In this document: piece by piece, positions 8,199 to 16,856 of the stretch
Layout: each line of letters starts with the position of its first letter
How positions within the stretch are numbered: position 1 is the stretch's first letter
Origin: Actinomycetota bacterium
GTDB lineage: Bacteria; Actinomycetota; Actinomycetes; Nanopelagicales; Nanopelagicaceae
Assembly: GCA_016195215.1 (NCBI GenBank)
Contig: JACPZY010000096.1
Location: forward strand, 1-37,495
DNA length: 37,495 bases
Direction: 5' to 3'
The notes under the pieces: model-generated
Databases searched by the model: none
Told to the model about the DNA's origin: nothing
What the model saw: the letters and a program-made list of their open reading frames with translations, nothing else
Translations under genes and position numbers: made by a program

Positions 8199-9059
8199 TT
8201 AAAGACTCGCTAATGCGCCAGTGCGCCGTACCAGCCAGAGATAGATCGCCATGATTGCCACCGGAATAGTTGCAATGGTGGCGGCGAAAGGCAAATTAAT
8301 ACTGAAATTCTGGTAGACGACATTGCCGAGCATCTGTAATTTGCCGCCAATGATCTGAGCGGTGATGTAATCACCCAAGCTCAACGAGAAGGTAAACATT
8401 GAACCTGCTACGAGGCTTGGGAATATCAGAGGAAGAATCACTCTCCTAAAAGTGTAGAAATTGCCTGCTCCGAGATCGCCGGATGCGTCAAGGAGAGAAT
8501 TTGGCAGTCGCTCAAGCCCTGCATAAATTGGCAAGATCATGTACGGCAACCAGAGATAAGAGAGACCAATGACAATTGCCGGTCCTCCAAAGCCAGGGGA
8601 ACGAATGCCGATGGGACCAAGAACCCAGTCAATTACCCCAGTGCGTGGCTCCAGCATCGAGCGCCAAGCATAGATTTTGACCAAGTACGAGGCCCAGAGT
8701 GGCGTGAGTACCAAGGCGACCAAGATCTTCTGGTTTCTAGGTTTAGCAATTTTTGCCATGAAGAAGGCCATGGGGATTGCAAATGTCGCACAGATGAGTG
8801 TCACGGAAAGAGCAATGCCAAGTGTTCGTAGAACAACATTCCGATAAGCAGGGTCGGTGAGCATATCCTGGAAATTGCCCAAATTAAATTGCGCGACCAC
8901 ATCTCCAGTGAACGAGTCAATGGTAAAGAAAGCGGTAACTAATAGAGCGCCAAGAGCGCCCAAGTAGGCAACCACCAGCCAGAGAGTTGGTGCGGCAAGG
9001 AGGGCTACAAGACGAAATTTCGGTCGCTTATACATCCATCTTGCTACCGAACTTTTCAT
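8199..9059 (-). CDS. potB: ABC transporter permease, spermidine/putrescine type (PotB-like)
   Basis: A 286-residue permease with six membrane segments after a basic N-terminus (MKSSVARWMYKRPKFR). The EAA loop appears as DASGDLGAGNFYTFRRVILP, and LSLGDYITAQIIGG is the usual PotB/PotH C-terminal region. Its ATG at 9059 has an excellent ribosome site, AGGAGGG at 9064-9070. Good translation here matters because a terminator-like hairpin (9118-9152) separates it from the upstream binding-protein gene, so fewer transcripts should reach it. Confidence 0.9.
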   Translation of the reverse strand: MKSSVARWMYKRPKFRLVALLAAPTLWLVVAYLGALGALLVTAFFTIDSFTGDVVAQFNLGNFQDMLTDPAYRNVVLRTLGIALSVTLICATFAIPMAFFMAKIAKPRNQKILVALVLTPLWASYLVKIYAWRSMLEPRTGVIDWVLGPIGIRSPGFGGPAIVIGLSYLWLPYMILPIYAGLERLPNSLLDASGDLGAGNFYTFRRVILPLIFPSLVAGSMFTFSLSLGDYITAQIIGGKLQMLGNVVYQNFSINLPFAATIATIPVAIMAIYLWLVRRTGALASL

Positions 9060-9117
9060 CTTGCCCTCCTTTCTTAACTGTTCTTAATTGTTTCGATTCC
9101 TTTATTGCTCAAAAGAA

Positions 9118-9152
9118 ATCGGGTGCGAGGCTGGATATGCCCCGCACCCGAT
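9118..9152 (-). terminator. Terminator-like hairpin between binding-protein and permease genes
   Basis: Ten perfect base pairs (ATCGGGTGCG at 9118-9127 against CGCACCCGAT at 9143-9152), then a bulged A and two more G-C pairs around a 10-nt loop. Read on the minus strand it begins 5 nt after the potD-like stop and is followed by TTCTTTTGAG, a short U-rich tract. This is the form of an intrinsic terminator, probably leaky because the permease genes lie beyond it and have no evident promoter of their own. Expected effect: more binding protein than permease. Confidence 0.7.
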
Positions 9153-9157
9153 CAACG

Positions 9158-10351
9158 TCAAGCGTTACGCAGACTGGACCAAGCTTTCACCCATTCTGAG
9201 TATGGAACGCACTTCACATCTTTGCGGCCGTCCAAGCAGGCCTCGGTCGCCGTGTTCCAGTAGTAGACGTCATTCCAGTATGTGGCCTCTGCTGCATGGT
9301 ATGTCGTGCAGAAGTTCTTATCGGAAGTGAGATCACATGCTTTGGCATTTGATGGAGCTTCGCCAAACCATTCTGCGACGGCAGCATTCGATTCTGGAGA
9401 AACAATGCTATTCATCCACTTGTAGGCACAGTTTGGATTCTTAGCCTTGCTGCTAATCATCCACGTATCGGACCAGCCAGTTGATCCCTCAACTGGCTTG
9501 ATGCCTTCTACTTTTACGCCTTCGCTCTGCGCAAGGTTGATATTTACCTGCCAAGTAGTTCCAAGAACAGTTCCACCTGATTTAAGCGAAGCAACATGCT
9601 TCAAATAATCGCCCCAGTACTCGCCAATCAGAGGCTTCTGTACTTTCAAGAGCGCAACTGCAGCATCGAACTGTTTCTGATCGAGCGCATATGGGTACTT
9701 GATACCGAGATCTGGTTGAGTCTTCATCAAGTAGAGCGCAGCATCTGCGATGTAGATCGGTGAATCGTATGCAGTGATTCTGCCTTTGTACGGTGAATTA
9801 GCATCGAAGACCGCACCCCAAGAGGTTGGTGCAGGATTAACAATGTCGGTGCGGTAGGCCAGAAGGTTGGCACCGCGGCCATGTGGGATTCCGTATGCGA
9901 CGCCATCTACTGAGTTCCACTGTTGGTTCTTTAGATCCGCAAAAATATCTGCGTAGTTCGGAACCAATGCAGTATTTACAGGTGCAACATCGCCTCCGTA
10001 GATCAGGCGGAGGGAAGCATCTCCAGATGCGGAAACGACGTCGTATTCACCCGTCTTCATGAGTGCAACCATCTCATCGGATGTAGAGCCAACTTTTACA
10101 TTGACCTTGCAGCCGGTCTCCTTTTCGAATCCTGTGACCCAGTCAACTTTCGGGTCGTTGGAACCGTTCTCGACATACCCTGCCCAAGCAACGATATTAA
10201 CCTGACCCTCGCCCGCGCCAAGAGACTTCATCATCTCGACCTTAGGGAGGGTCGTCTCTGATGCTTTCTTATCGCTTGAACTACAGCTGGCCAGCACTAG
10301 TGCAATCGCGGATGCTACCGCGATCTGTGAAAACAGACGCTTTTTACGCAT
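9158..10351 (-). CDS. potD: Polyamine-type ABC transporter substrate-binding lipoprotein (PotD-like)
   Basis: A 397-residue secreted lipoprotein. The signal peptide ends in the lipobox L20-A21-S22-C23, followed by a Ser/Asp-rich linker. The mature part is a PotD/PotF-type periplasmic-binding fold: VNIVAWAGYVENG, then YDVVSASGDASLRLI, then the hinge region TTWQVNINLAQSEG. NPNCAYKWMNSIVSPESNAAVAEWFG resembles the PotF 'A..fin..l.pe..a' helices. It is anchored outside the membrane and delivers ligand to the two permeases downstream. A ribosome site GGGAGG precedes the ATG. It is somewhat longer than PotD (about 350), and the ligand could be another amine or organic cation. Confidence 0.88.
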   Translation of the reverse strand: MRKKRLFSQIAVASAIALVLASCSSSDKKASETTLPKVEMMKSLGAGEGQVNIVAWAGYVENGSNDPKVDWVTGFEKETGCKVNVKVGSTSDEMVALMKTGEYDVVSASGDASLRLIYGGDVAPVNTALVPNYADIFADLKNQQWNSVDGVAYGIPHGRGANLLAYRTDIVNPAPTSWGAVFDANSPYKGRITAYDSPIYIADAALYLMKTQPDLGIKYPYALDQKQFDAAVALLKVQKPLIGEYWGDYLKHVASLKSGGTVLGTTWQVNINLAQSEGVKVEGIKPVEGSTGWSDTWMISSKAKNPNCAYKWMNSIVSPESNAAVAEWFGEAPSNAKACDLTSDKNFCTTYHAAEATYWNDVYYWNTATEACLDGRKDVKCVPYSEWVKAWSSLRNA

Positions 10352-10410
10352 CTGTACCTCCCTCTATACAGCCCGCACTCAGCCGTTGAACGCGGTTCGC
10401 CCGGTGATTT

Positions 10411-11391
10411 TTATTTCACCAGGAATTCTTTCTCAGATTCCCAGGACAGGACAACATCATCTCCGACATCGAGTAGACCACTGGGATCAGTAGAAATGAT
10501 CGATTCGCCGAGTTCTGTATCAACCAGGTAACGAGTCGTTGCTCCCACAAAGATTGCATCGTGGAGTTTGCCTTTCACGATCCGATCTCCACGTTCTGCC
10601 GATTTCGAGACAGTTATAAACTCCGGACGGATATTTATCTGCCTGCCATCCATTGTAATTTTGTTCGTCTGTCCAACAAATTCAGAGACAAAGGGACTCT
10701 GAGGATTCTCATAAACTTCGCGAGGTGTTCCAAGTTGCTCAATATTGCCTAGATTAAAGACGGCAATGCGGTCGCTCATCGTGAGCGCTTCCTCTTGATC
10801 GTGTGTTACGAATATAAAGGTGATACCCACCTCTCTTTGGAGCTCTTTCAACTCAATCTGCATCTGCTCGCGGAGTTTGAGATCAAGGGCACCCAGGGGT
10901 TCATCTAGCAGAAGCACTGATGGTCGATTCACGAGGGCTCGTGCGAGGGCAACTCTCTGCCGTTGCCCCCCAGAGAGTTCTGCAGGCTTACGGTCGCCAT
11001 AACCGGTGAGTCGGACCTGCTCCAGAGCTTTCTCCGTCCGAGCGATTCTCTCTTCCTTTGCTACACCGGCCACGCGTAGCCCGTATCCAATGTTTGAGAT
11101 GACATCCATGTGGGGGAAAAGGGCGTAATCCTGGAAGACCGTATTTACATCCCGTTCGTAGGGAGGCAACTGGGAGACATCCCTGCCGCCGAGCTCGATC
11201 GTCCCGGAATCGGGTTTTTCAAAGCCTGCAATCATTCGAAGTACTGTCGTTTTTCCTGAACCTGACGGACCGAGAAGAGTGAGGAATTCTCCAGAGTAGA
11301 TATCGAGATTAACCCCATCGACAGCTTTTACACTTCCGAAGGTTCGAGAAAGGTTGCGAATCGAAACTATGACTGAGGCGGGCTCGACCAC
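10411..11391 (-). CDS. potA: ABC transporter ATP-binding protein, spermidine/putrescine type (PotA-like)
   Basis: From the GTG at 11391 the protein has 326 residues. It has Walker A GPSGSGKTT (41-49), Q-loop FQDYALFPHM, signature LSGGQRQR and Walker B VLLLDEPLGALD, then a TOBE-type C-terminal domain as in PotA. The open frame continues to a TTG at 11430, but GTG 11391 has a GGAG ribosome site 9 nt upstream, and the fold starts within ten residues; the longer form has no such site. It is the first gene of the polyamine-type operon (ATPase, lipoprotein, PotB, PotC). The promoter should lie in the 113-bp gap from the peptide-type operon, but I see no convincing one. Confidence 0.9.
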   Translation of the reverse strand: MVEPASVIVSIRNLSRTFGSVKAVDGVNLDIYSGEFLTLLGPSGSGKTTVLRMIAGFEKPDSGTIELGGRDVSQLPPYERDVNTVFQDYALFPHMDVISNIGYGLRVAGVAKEERIARTEKALEQVRLTGYGDRKPAELSGGQRQRVALARALVNRPSVLLLDEPLGALDLKLREQMQIELKELQREVGITFIFVTHDQEEALTMSDRIAVFNLGNIEQLGTPREVYENPQSPFVSEFVGQTNKITMDGRQINIRPEFITVSKSAERGDRIVKGKLHDAIFVGATTRYLVDTELGESIISTDPSGLLDVGDDVVLSWESEKEFLVK

Positions 11392-11504
11392 GCTAATAAA
11401 CTCCAATGTTTTTCTGAGGGTTTGGCTCAATTAGGGAGCCTACTTTACTCAATTAAGGCGTGAAAGAGATGGTTTGCCAGGAGGAACTTTCTTATTAGCC
11501 GCCT

Positions 11505-12296
11505 TTAGTGCGGAAGACGGGGGAGACTTTCAATTAATTTACGGGTATAGGACTGACTAGGATTGCCCAGAACCTTTGAAGTTTTACCTTTTTCTACTAT
11601 TGCACCCTTCTCTAGGACGATAGTTTCATCGCACAGAGCGGCCACGACGGCCAAGTCATGAGAAACCATAACTATTGTCTGTCCCCTGCTCTCTCCCAAC
11701 TCTTTCAATAAATCTATTACTTGGACTCGGGTGGTGACATCGAGTGCACTTACGGGTTCATCTGCCAGAAGTACTTTCGGATTACAAACTATCGCTCGAG
11801 CGATTGCCACCCGCTGTCGTTGCCCTCCCGAGAATTCTGCGGGATATTTTTTCAGCGAGTCAGTAGAAAGACCCACCGAACGTAAAGAATCTTCTACTTG
11901 ACTCTCTATCCATCTCCGTCGACTCTCTCTGCTATTTCCACCGAGTGAGTTCGCCAGCCCTAGTGAGACCAGCGGCTCTGCGATAAGTCGATCTATTCGT
12001 TGGCGAGGGTCAAGGGAAGAGTAAGGATCCTGGAATACGACCTGGACTTGAGCGCGAAATTCACGCGCCTGCTTCTTATCGGCAACTGACAAATTCTTAC
12101 CACCAAAGAGGATCTCTCCATCAGTAGGTTTACGTATACCCAGAAGCAGGCGCAGTATGGTGCTCTTTCCTGATCCTGATTCACCAACAATGCCTAAGTT
12201 CTTACCTTGGAAGAGTTCGAAATTGATGTCACTCAGAACGGGAGAGCCGTGGAGATATTCAAATTCAACATTTCTCGCCTCAAGAATTGATCCCAT
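11505..12296 (-). CDS. Peptide/nickel-type ABC transporter ATP-binding protein (second ATPase, DppF/NikE-like)
   Basis: A 263-residue nucleotide-binding subunit: Walker A GESGSGKST, FQDPYSSLDPR (the DppF/OppF Q-loop signature), FSGGQRQR and Walker B VLLADEPVSALDV. It ends soon after NPSQSYTRKL, so the oligopeptide-transporter C-terminal extension of DppF (about 330 residues) is missing; the length is closer to NikE. Its ATG at 12296 overlaps the end of the first ATPase gene by 17 bp. It is the last gene of the importer operon. Substrate class, peptide or metal chelate, is open. Confidence 0.88.
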   Translation of the reverse strand: MGSILEARNVEFEYLHGSPVLSDINFELFQGKNLGIVGESGSGKSTILRLLLGIRKPTDGEILFGGKNLSVADKKQAREFRAQVQVVFQDPYSSLDPRQRIDRLIAEPLVSLGLANSLGGNSRESRRRWIESQVEDSLRSVGLSTDSLKKYPAEFSGGQRQRVAIARAIVCNPKVLLADEPVSALDVTTRVQVIDLLKELGESRGQTIVMVSHDLAVVAALCDETIVLEKGAIVEKGKTSKVLGNPSQSYTRKLIESLPRLPH

Positions 12297-13119
12297 CTAA
12301 ACCCCCTTCCGTGCTCGCGAAATCTAGTGCGCTATCGAGTTGGAGCGCGCTGGCAACTAGATTGCGAGTGTATGAATGTTGGGGATTATGTGTGATTTCC
12401 TCAATAGATCCAGACTCGACGAATTCGCCCTCCTTGAGAACTAGTACGCGATCGGTGATTTGTGAGACAACTGCAAGATCGTGACTTATGAATAGAAGAG
12501 ACATATGTCGGTGCTCCACGAGACCATCCAATAGACCGAGTATTTCCGCCTGAACGGTCACGTCAAGAGCAGTCGTCGGCTCGTCGGCGATCAGCAGAGT
12601 GGGTTCGCATGCAAGAGCCATTGCAATTGCAACCCTTTGACGCTCTCCTCCTGAAATTTCGTGAGGATAGGCTCTGGCTATTCGTGCTGGATTATTGATA
12701 CGAACCTCTGTAAGCGCATCAATAACACTCGATTGGAGTGCGCGTCCCGTTAATTTTCGGTGTCTTCTAAGAGGCTCTGCAAGTTGCCTGCCTACCCGCA
12801 TCAACGGATCCAATGCGGTCAGAGGCTCTTGAAAAATCACGCTCACCACTTCACCCCGAATCTGATTGAGGGCACTCTCTTTCGCAGTAAGGATTTGGGT
12901 AGATTCAGATTCACCCTCACTGAGAGAAACTTCTCCAGACTTGTAAAGCTCGCCAGGAAGTAAACCCATAATGGCGAGTGCGGTGAGTGATTTTCCTGAT
13001 CCGGACTCTCCAATCAAGCCCAGCCTCTCGCCTCGGCCTATGGTGAAGGAAAGACCACGGACAAGTGGGACGCCTCCATGCGTGGTGATAGTCAAGTCAG
13101 AGACCTCGAGAACTTTCAT
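12280..13119 (-). CDS. Peptide/nickel-type ABC transporter ATP-binding protein (first ATPase, DppD/NikD-like)
   Basis: From the ATG at 13119 this is a 279-residue ATPase with Walker A GESGSGKS (37-44), FQEPLTALDPLMRVG (DppD-type Q-loop), ISGGERQR and Walker B LLIADEPTTALDVT. The frame remains open to 13419, but the added 100 residues are Cys/His/Ser-rich translation of the permease gene and not a domain. The 13119 start forms a TAATG overlap with the permease stop. The C-terminal peptide-transporter extension is short, as in its partner ATPase, so the pair is NikD/NikE-sized. Confidence 0.9.
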   Translation of the reverse strand: MKVLEVSDLTITTHGGVPLVRGLSFTIGRGERLGLIGESGSGKSLTALAIMGLLPGELYKSGEVSLSEGESESTQILTAKESALNQIRGEVVSVIFQEPLTALDPLMRVGRQLAEPLRRHRKLTGRALQSSVIDALTEVRINNPARIARAYPHEISGGERQRVAIAMALACEPTLLIADEPTTALDVTVQAEILGLLDGLVEHRHMSLLFISHDLAVVSQITDRVLVLKEGEFVESGSIEEITHNPQHSYTRNLVASALQLDSALDFASTEGGLDGINS

Positions 13120-13937
13120 TATATTTTCCTCAAAGTTGGGTCGCCCTGCGATCGAAGGCCATCGGCAATCAGATTGACGCCAATGACTAATGCAACAAGG
13201 CAGAGACCCGGAGCGATGGCGGCAATCGGAGAGGTGAGAACAGTGACTTGTGCTTCTTGTAGCAAGCTCCCCCATGATGCATTCGGTGGGGGCGCACCAA
13301 GACCTAAGTAGGACAAGCTTGCTTCGCTTAGGCCAGCCAGACCGAATTGCAGCGCAAGACTCACAATAAGTGTCGGCCAGATATTTGGAAGAATGTGTAT
13401 GACAATGACGCGCGGCCATGATGTTCCCGAGGCGCGAGATGCCGTGATGAAATCTTGCGCGAGCACCCGCTTAACCAGTAGCCGAGTGAGCCGTGCGATG
13501 ATGGAGGACATTCCAATGCCAATCGCGATGATGGCCGAACTTAAAGAGGAACCTCTGCCAGCAACGATGAGCATGGCAACTAGAAGCGTTGGAAATGCGA
13601 TGAGAATATCGAGCAACGCCGATACAGACTCATCGATCCGGCGTTGAGCAAAACCAGCCCCAATGCCCACAGTTATTCCAATAAATGCGCCAATGAGGAC
13701 TGAGAAGAATCCAACAGAAAGTGCAATTCTTGCGCCGACCATGAGGCGGCTCAACGTATCTCTTCCAAGTTTGTCTGTTCCAAGAAGATGTTGAAGATTC
13801 GGCGGGGAGAGGCGACCTCCTGTTGTGTCGCTCAATTGATAAGGCGTCCAGAAGAGAGACACCAGTGCGACCAGCGCGAGTAGCCCTACGAGCAGGTATC
13901 CGACAATCAGCGTCAGAGGACGACTCTTGATCTTCAT
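13119..13937 (-). CDS. Peptide/nickel-type ABC transporter permease (DppC-like)
   Basis: A 272-residue permease of the DppC/OppC group. It has an N-terminal membrane anchor, then HLLGTDKLGRDTLSRLMVGAR, the family's hallmark 'GTD..GRDv.sR...G.r' segment. Further membrane segments follow, then an EAA loop (RASGTSWPRVIVIHILPN) and SYLGLGAPPPNASWG near the end, also diagnostic. It is coupled on both sides: ATGA with the DppB-like gene upstream and TAATG with the first ATPase downstream. Confidence 0.92.
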   Translation of the reverse strand: MKIKSRPLTLIVGYLLVGLLALVALVSLFWTPYQLSDTTGGRLSPPNLQHLLGTDKLGRDTLSRLMVGARIALSVGFFSVLIGAFIGITVGIGAGFAQRRIDESVSALLDILIAFPTLLVAMLIVAGRGSSLSSAIIAIGIGMSSIIARLTRLLVKRVLAQDFITASRASGTSWPRVIVIHILPNIWPTLIVSLALQFGLAGLSEASLSYLGLGAPPPNASWGSLLQEAQVTVLTSPIAAIAPGLCLVALVIGVNLIADGLRSQGDPTLRKI

Positions 13938-14899
13938 CCTCTTGTCGCTGTCAGGGATTTATTCAGGCGTGGATCCATCCACCGTTGAATGAGGTCTACG
14001 CAGAAACCAATAATGAGCACGGCCATGGTGCTCACAAATAGGACTCCCTGAATCACCGGGTAATCACGTTGGGAGATTGCCCTCACAAGGAGACTGCCAA
14101 GTCCAGGTAGTGCAAAAACACTTTCAACGACAACGGCTCCAATGAATGTAGTAGCCAGCTCAATTCCTAGAATCGAAACGACGGGTACGGCAGCGTTTCG
14201 CACCCCATGCCTCCACATTGCTTCTACATAGGAGGAGCCAAGTGCACGAGAAGTTCGTATGTAATCGCTACCAAGCACATCCAATGTTGCCGATCGGATA
14301 TAACGAGTCAGCGATGCTGACATCACTATGGCAATTGTTAAAACTGGAAGTAACAAGGACTTGAGAGCCCCGGCAGTATCAGCCCATCCATCACTGGGAA
14401 ATCCACCTGCAGGCAGAACCATCAGGCGAAGCGAGAATGTGAGAATGAGAAGGACGCCGACCCAGAATACGGGTATGGCGATCCCAAGTTGCGAGATGGC
14501 ATTGAGAGCTGATCCGTACCAAGTCCGTGCTCGGTAAGCGGCGACAAAGCCAAGTGGAACTGCAACTATCAAGGCGAGCAGGAAGGCGGTCATAGTTAGA
14601 GGCACGGTGATTGACATACGGGAGGCGATTTCTGGAGCTACAGCGACGCCACTAATCAATGAGTTGCCGAAGCGTAAAGAGAAGAGCTGCACTATCCACT
14701 TCAAGAATTGTTGCAGAAGGGGTAAATCCGACCCAACTTTATGTTGAGCTGCGGCTATTTGCTCGGGTGTCGCGCCGACACTTAATAGCGCATTGGCGGG
14801 GTCTCCGGGTAGAAGTCGGAGTAAGACGAAGAGTGAGACGCTCGCTAGAAAGATTGAGAAAAAAAGGAAAGTAAGTCGTCGTATGAGATATTTCAACAT
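13934..14899 (-). CDS. Peptide/nickel-type ABC transporter permease (DppB-like)
   Basis: A 321-residue permease of the DppB/OppB group. The opening membrane helix leads to LLRLLPGDPANAL (family 'PGDP' motif); the EAA loop reads RTSRALGSSYVEAMWRHGVRNA; and VESVFALPGLGSLLVRAISQRDYP is the classical C-terminal signature. It starts at 14899, about 100 nt after the binding-protein gene, and a perfect 17-bp hairpin lies in that gap. Its ribosome site is weak, in line with lower output than the binding protein. Confidence 0.92.
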   Translation of the reverse strand: MLKYLIRRLTFLFFSIFLASVSLFVLLRLLPGDPANALLSVGATPEQIAAAQHKVGSDLPLLQQFLKWIVQLFSLRFGNSLISGVAVAPEIASRMSITVPLTMTAFLLALIVAVPLGFVAAYRARTWYGSALNAISQLGIAIPVFWVGVLLILTFSLRLMVLPAGGFPSDGWADTAGALKSLLLPVLTIAIVMSASLTRYIRSATLDVLGSDYIRTSRALGSSYVEAMWRHGVRNAAVPVVSILGIELATTFIGAVVVESVFALPGLGSLLVRAISQRDYPVIQGVLFVSTMAVLIIGFCVDLIQRWMDPRLNKSLTATRG

Positions 14900-14936
14900 C
14901 TATGCACGATTACATTCCACTTGGAGAGTTTATGCC

Positions 14937-14974
14937 AATCCGTCCCAGGTACGAAAGCGTACCTGGGACGGATT
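14937..14974 (-). repeat. Perfect 17-bp inverted repeat (hairpin) between binding-protein and permease genes
   Basis: AATCCGTCCCAGGTACG at 14937-14953 is exactly complementary to 14958-14974 across a 4-nt loop (AAAG on the plus strand). On the transcript it lies about 30 nt after the stop of the binding-protein gene and about 40 nt before the DppB-like start. No U-run follows on the minus strand (TGGCATAA comes next), so it is more like a processing or 3'-stabilising stem, or an attenuator, than a full terminator. The loop and symmetry would also permit a protein-binding site. Confidence 0.75.
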
Positions 14975-15005
14975 TAACTCCGCATCTCTGAATCAGACTC
15001 CTTTA

Positions 15006-16493
15006 TTAGCCCTTCGTAATGTTGTAGGCGAAGAACTGCGAATTAAGCCCATTGATTGGATATCCAGATAACGTAGAAGAAGCCACGACAATCTGAGGGT
15101 AAAGATAAATCCAATCGCTCGCCGCATCTGCCACGATTATTCTATTTGCTCTTTTGAGCAATTGAGTCTGAGCCGTGGCCGACTTTGCTTGCTCGGCTGC
15201 GTTAATTAAGGATATTACACGGGGATTGTTGTAACCCCAGTAGAAATTTGGATTGCCGTACCAGACGACATCACGATCGTTTACGTGCTCCTGCAAAGTT
15301 GCCGCATAATCGAGTTTCTTGTAGACGTTGTTATACCACTGGTCAGCGGTGATGATGTTGATATTTACGGTGATGCCAACCTTTGCAAGCTCAGACTTGA
15401 TAAAAGTCGCAGCAGCTGGATGTGGATCGTAGTTTGGAGTGTCGAGTCTGAAGGTAAAACCCTTGGGATAACCGGCCTGAGCCAATTGCTTCTTAGCCAG
15501 AGTGGGGTTGTATGGATTTACCTTTGTGAGGTTTTCATACCAAGGATCCGTTGGGGGAACCATCGATCCAGTAAGTGTTCCGTACTCTCCCCAAATTGAC
15601 TGCAGAAGCTTCTTATTATCTATTGCTGATGTAATCGCTTTACGGACTAGCGGTTTCTTGAATGGGGCGACTCGATCATTGAAGACGAGGAGAAGTTTGG
15701 TCGTAGAGGCACCATTGGTGATCTTAAATGCCGAACTCTTGAATTGGGCGAGTGCATCGGGACTCTGTTCGCTGGTAATGACATCCACGGCGCGAGTGAG
15801 GAGTGCGTTATTGAGAGCAGTGGCATCGGTGAAATAGCGGAAAACCACCTGCTTGTTCTTAGCAGCTGATCCCCAATACCCGTCAAACCGGTTCAAACTA
15901 AGGGTTGATCCGCGCTTCCAAGTTCCCAAAGTGTATGGACCTGTTCCATCTTCACTAGCGCTGATGTCCTTAGCGTCCTCGTTCACAATCCAGATGTAGC
16001 TCAAGTTGTAGACGAAGGAGATTGAACGGCTGGAAAGAGTTATTACAACACTCTTGTCGTTCGGAGTTGCGACAGATTTTACAACCTTGAAACTACTCTT
16101 TCTCGCTGATTGCGAATTGGCAGCGGTGACTTTTCCGATGCTGTACTTGACGTCGGCCGAAGTGAGGGTCTTTCCCGAGTGGAAACGGACATTACTACGG
16201 AGTGTGAATGTGTAAGTCAATCCGTCAGAGCTGATTTTGTAGGCTGTCGCAAGGAGGTTCTCTACCTTGCCGGAGTCCGTCAACTTGAAGAGGCCTTCGT
16301 ATACATTGCCGTTGAGGGCCTCAGTGACTCCCTGCCCACCTCCGCCTGTGTTATCTAGATTCTGTGGCTCGTAAAGGGAGCCTATATTAATTGTGGCGTT
16401 AGAATCCGCCGCTATTGCATTCGTGGTTGTAGTAACAAGACTGAGGGCAAGCACACCGACCATGGCGAACTTACCAAACTTCTTCGTGTTCAT
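15006..16493 (-). CDS. ABC transporter substrate-binding protein, peptide/nickel type (family 5)
   Basis: A 495-residue extracytoplasmic solute-binding protein, the family-5 length. The signal peptide has a basic start (MNTKKFGK), a hydrophobic core and a probable signal-peptidase I site after A26-I27-A28. There is no lipobox cysteine. Mature motifs: EPQNLDN, NVYEGLFKL ('YEgL' signature), TSADVKYSIGKV, FHSGKTLTSADV and GTGPYTLGTWKRGSTLSLNRF. It would capture oligopeptides, metal chelates or another solute for the permeases downstream. The start is an ATG at 16493 after AGAAGGA. How it stays at the cell without a lipid anchor is unclear. Confidence 0.9.
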   Translation of the reverse strand: MNTKKFGKFAMVGVLALSLVTTTTNAIAADSNATINIGSLYEPQNLDNTGGGGQGVTEALNGNVYEGLFKLTDSGKVENLLATAYKISSDGLTYTFTLRSNVRFHSGKTLTSADVKYSIGKVTAANSQSARKSSFKVVKSVATPNDKSVVITLSSRSISFVYNLSYIWIVNEDAKDISASEDGTGPYTLGTWKRGSTLSLNRFDGYWGSAAKNKQVVFRYFTDATALNNALLTRAVDVITSEQSPDALAQFKSSAFKITNGASTTKLLLVFNDRVAPFKKPLVRKAITSAIDNKKLLQSIWGEYGTLTGSMVPPTDPWYENLTKVNPYNPTLAKKQLAQAGYPKGFTFRLDTPNYDPHPAAATFIKSELAKVGITVNINIITADQWYNNVYKKLDYAATLQEHVNDRDVVWYGNPNFYWGYNNPRVISLINAAEQAKSATAQTQLLKRANRIIVADAASDWIYLYPQIVVASSTLSGYPINGLNSQFFAYNITKG

Positions 16494-16856
16494 TATTCCT
16501 TCTCTCTTGTAAGTGGTGGTTTAAAGATTTAATTCGAGTTCGATCAGTGGACCTGGTGGCCGATAGTGAATATTGGGTCGATTGGGGCAGAGCAGTTTTC
16601 AAGAGTTTGATTCGGCTCCCCACAAATGGGGGATTCTTAATGACCGACGTGAATTAGAAGTTGCAACAGATAGCGCTAGATGTGCGCTTCAAATCAATGT
16701 GACGACGGGTAACATGCTCACTAAACACAGACCGATGTTAGTCTATTGGTCGCTTTCATATCTGCGTCGGCTTCTCTTATGAGAATGCCTTGCAGAAGGC
16801 GCAGTAATGGGTCAGGCGTTTCGTTCTGTTCAATTTCAAAGGGAAGGGATTGAAGC
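16494..16856. other. Divergent intergenic region between importer operon and beta-CASP RNase gene
   Basis: This 363-bp stretch should contain the promoter of the minus-strand importer operon and that of the plus-strand RNase gene. A TTGAAA on the minus strand near 16597-16602 is the best -35-like element, but no well-spaced -10 follows it. A 69-codon open frame at 16573-16782 has no ribosome site and no recognisable sequence, and I do not call it a gene. A short GCCTT-GCAG-AAGGC stem lies near 16786-16799. Nothing else is evident. Confidence 0.5.

Noticed and set aside
10352-10410. Possible second hairpin or riboswitch between the potA-like and potD-like genes
   Set aside because: Only a short GC-rich stretch with no convincing stem; the space is taken by a normal ribosome site.
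12280-13419. 100-residue N-terminal extension of the first peptide-type ATPase
   Set aside because: The added residues are a shadow of the overlapping permease gene; the ATG at 13119 forms a TAATG junction and gives the normal family start.
16573-16782. 69-codon open frame in the intergenic region before the RNase gene
   Set aside because: No ribosome site, no hydrophobic or domain pattern, unremarkable codon choice.
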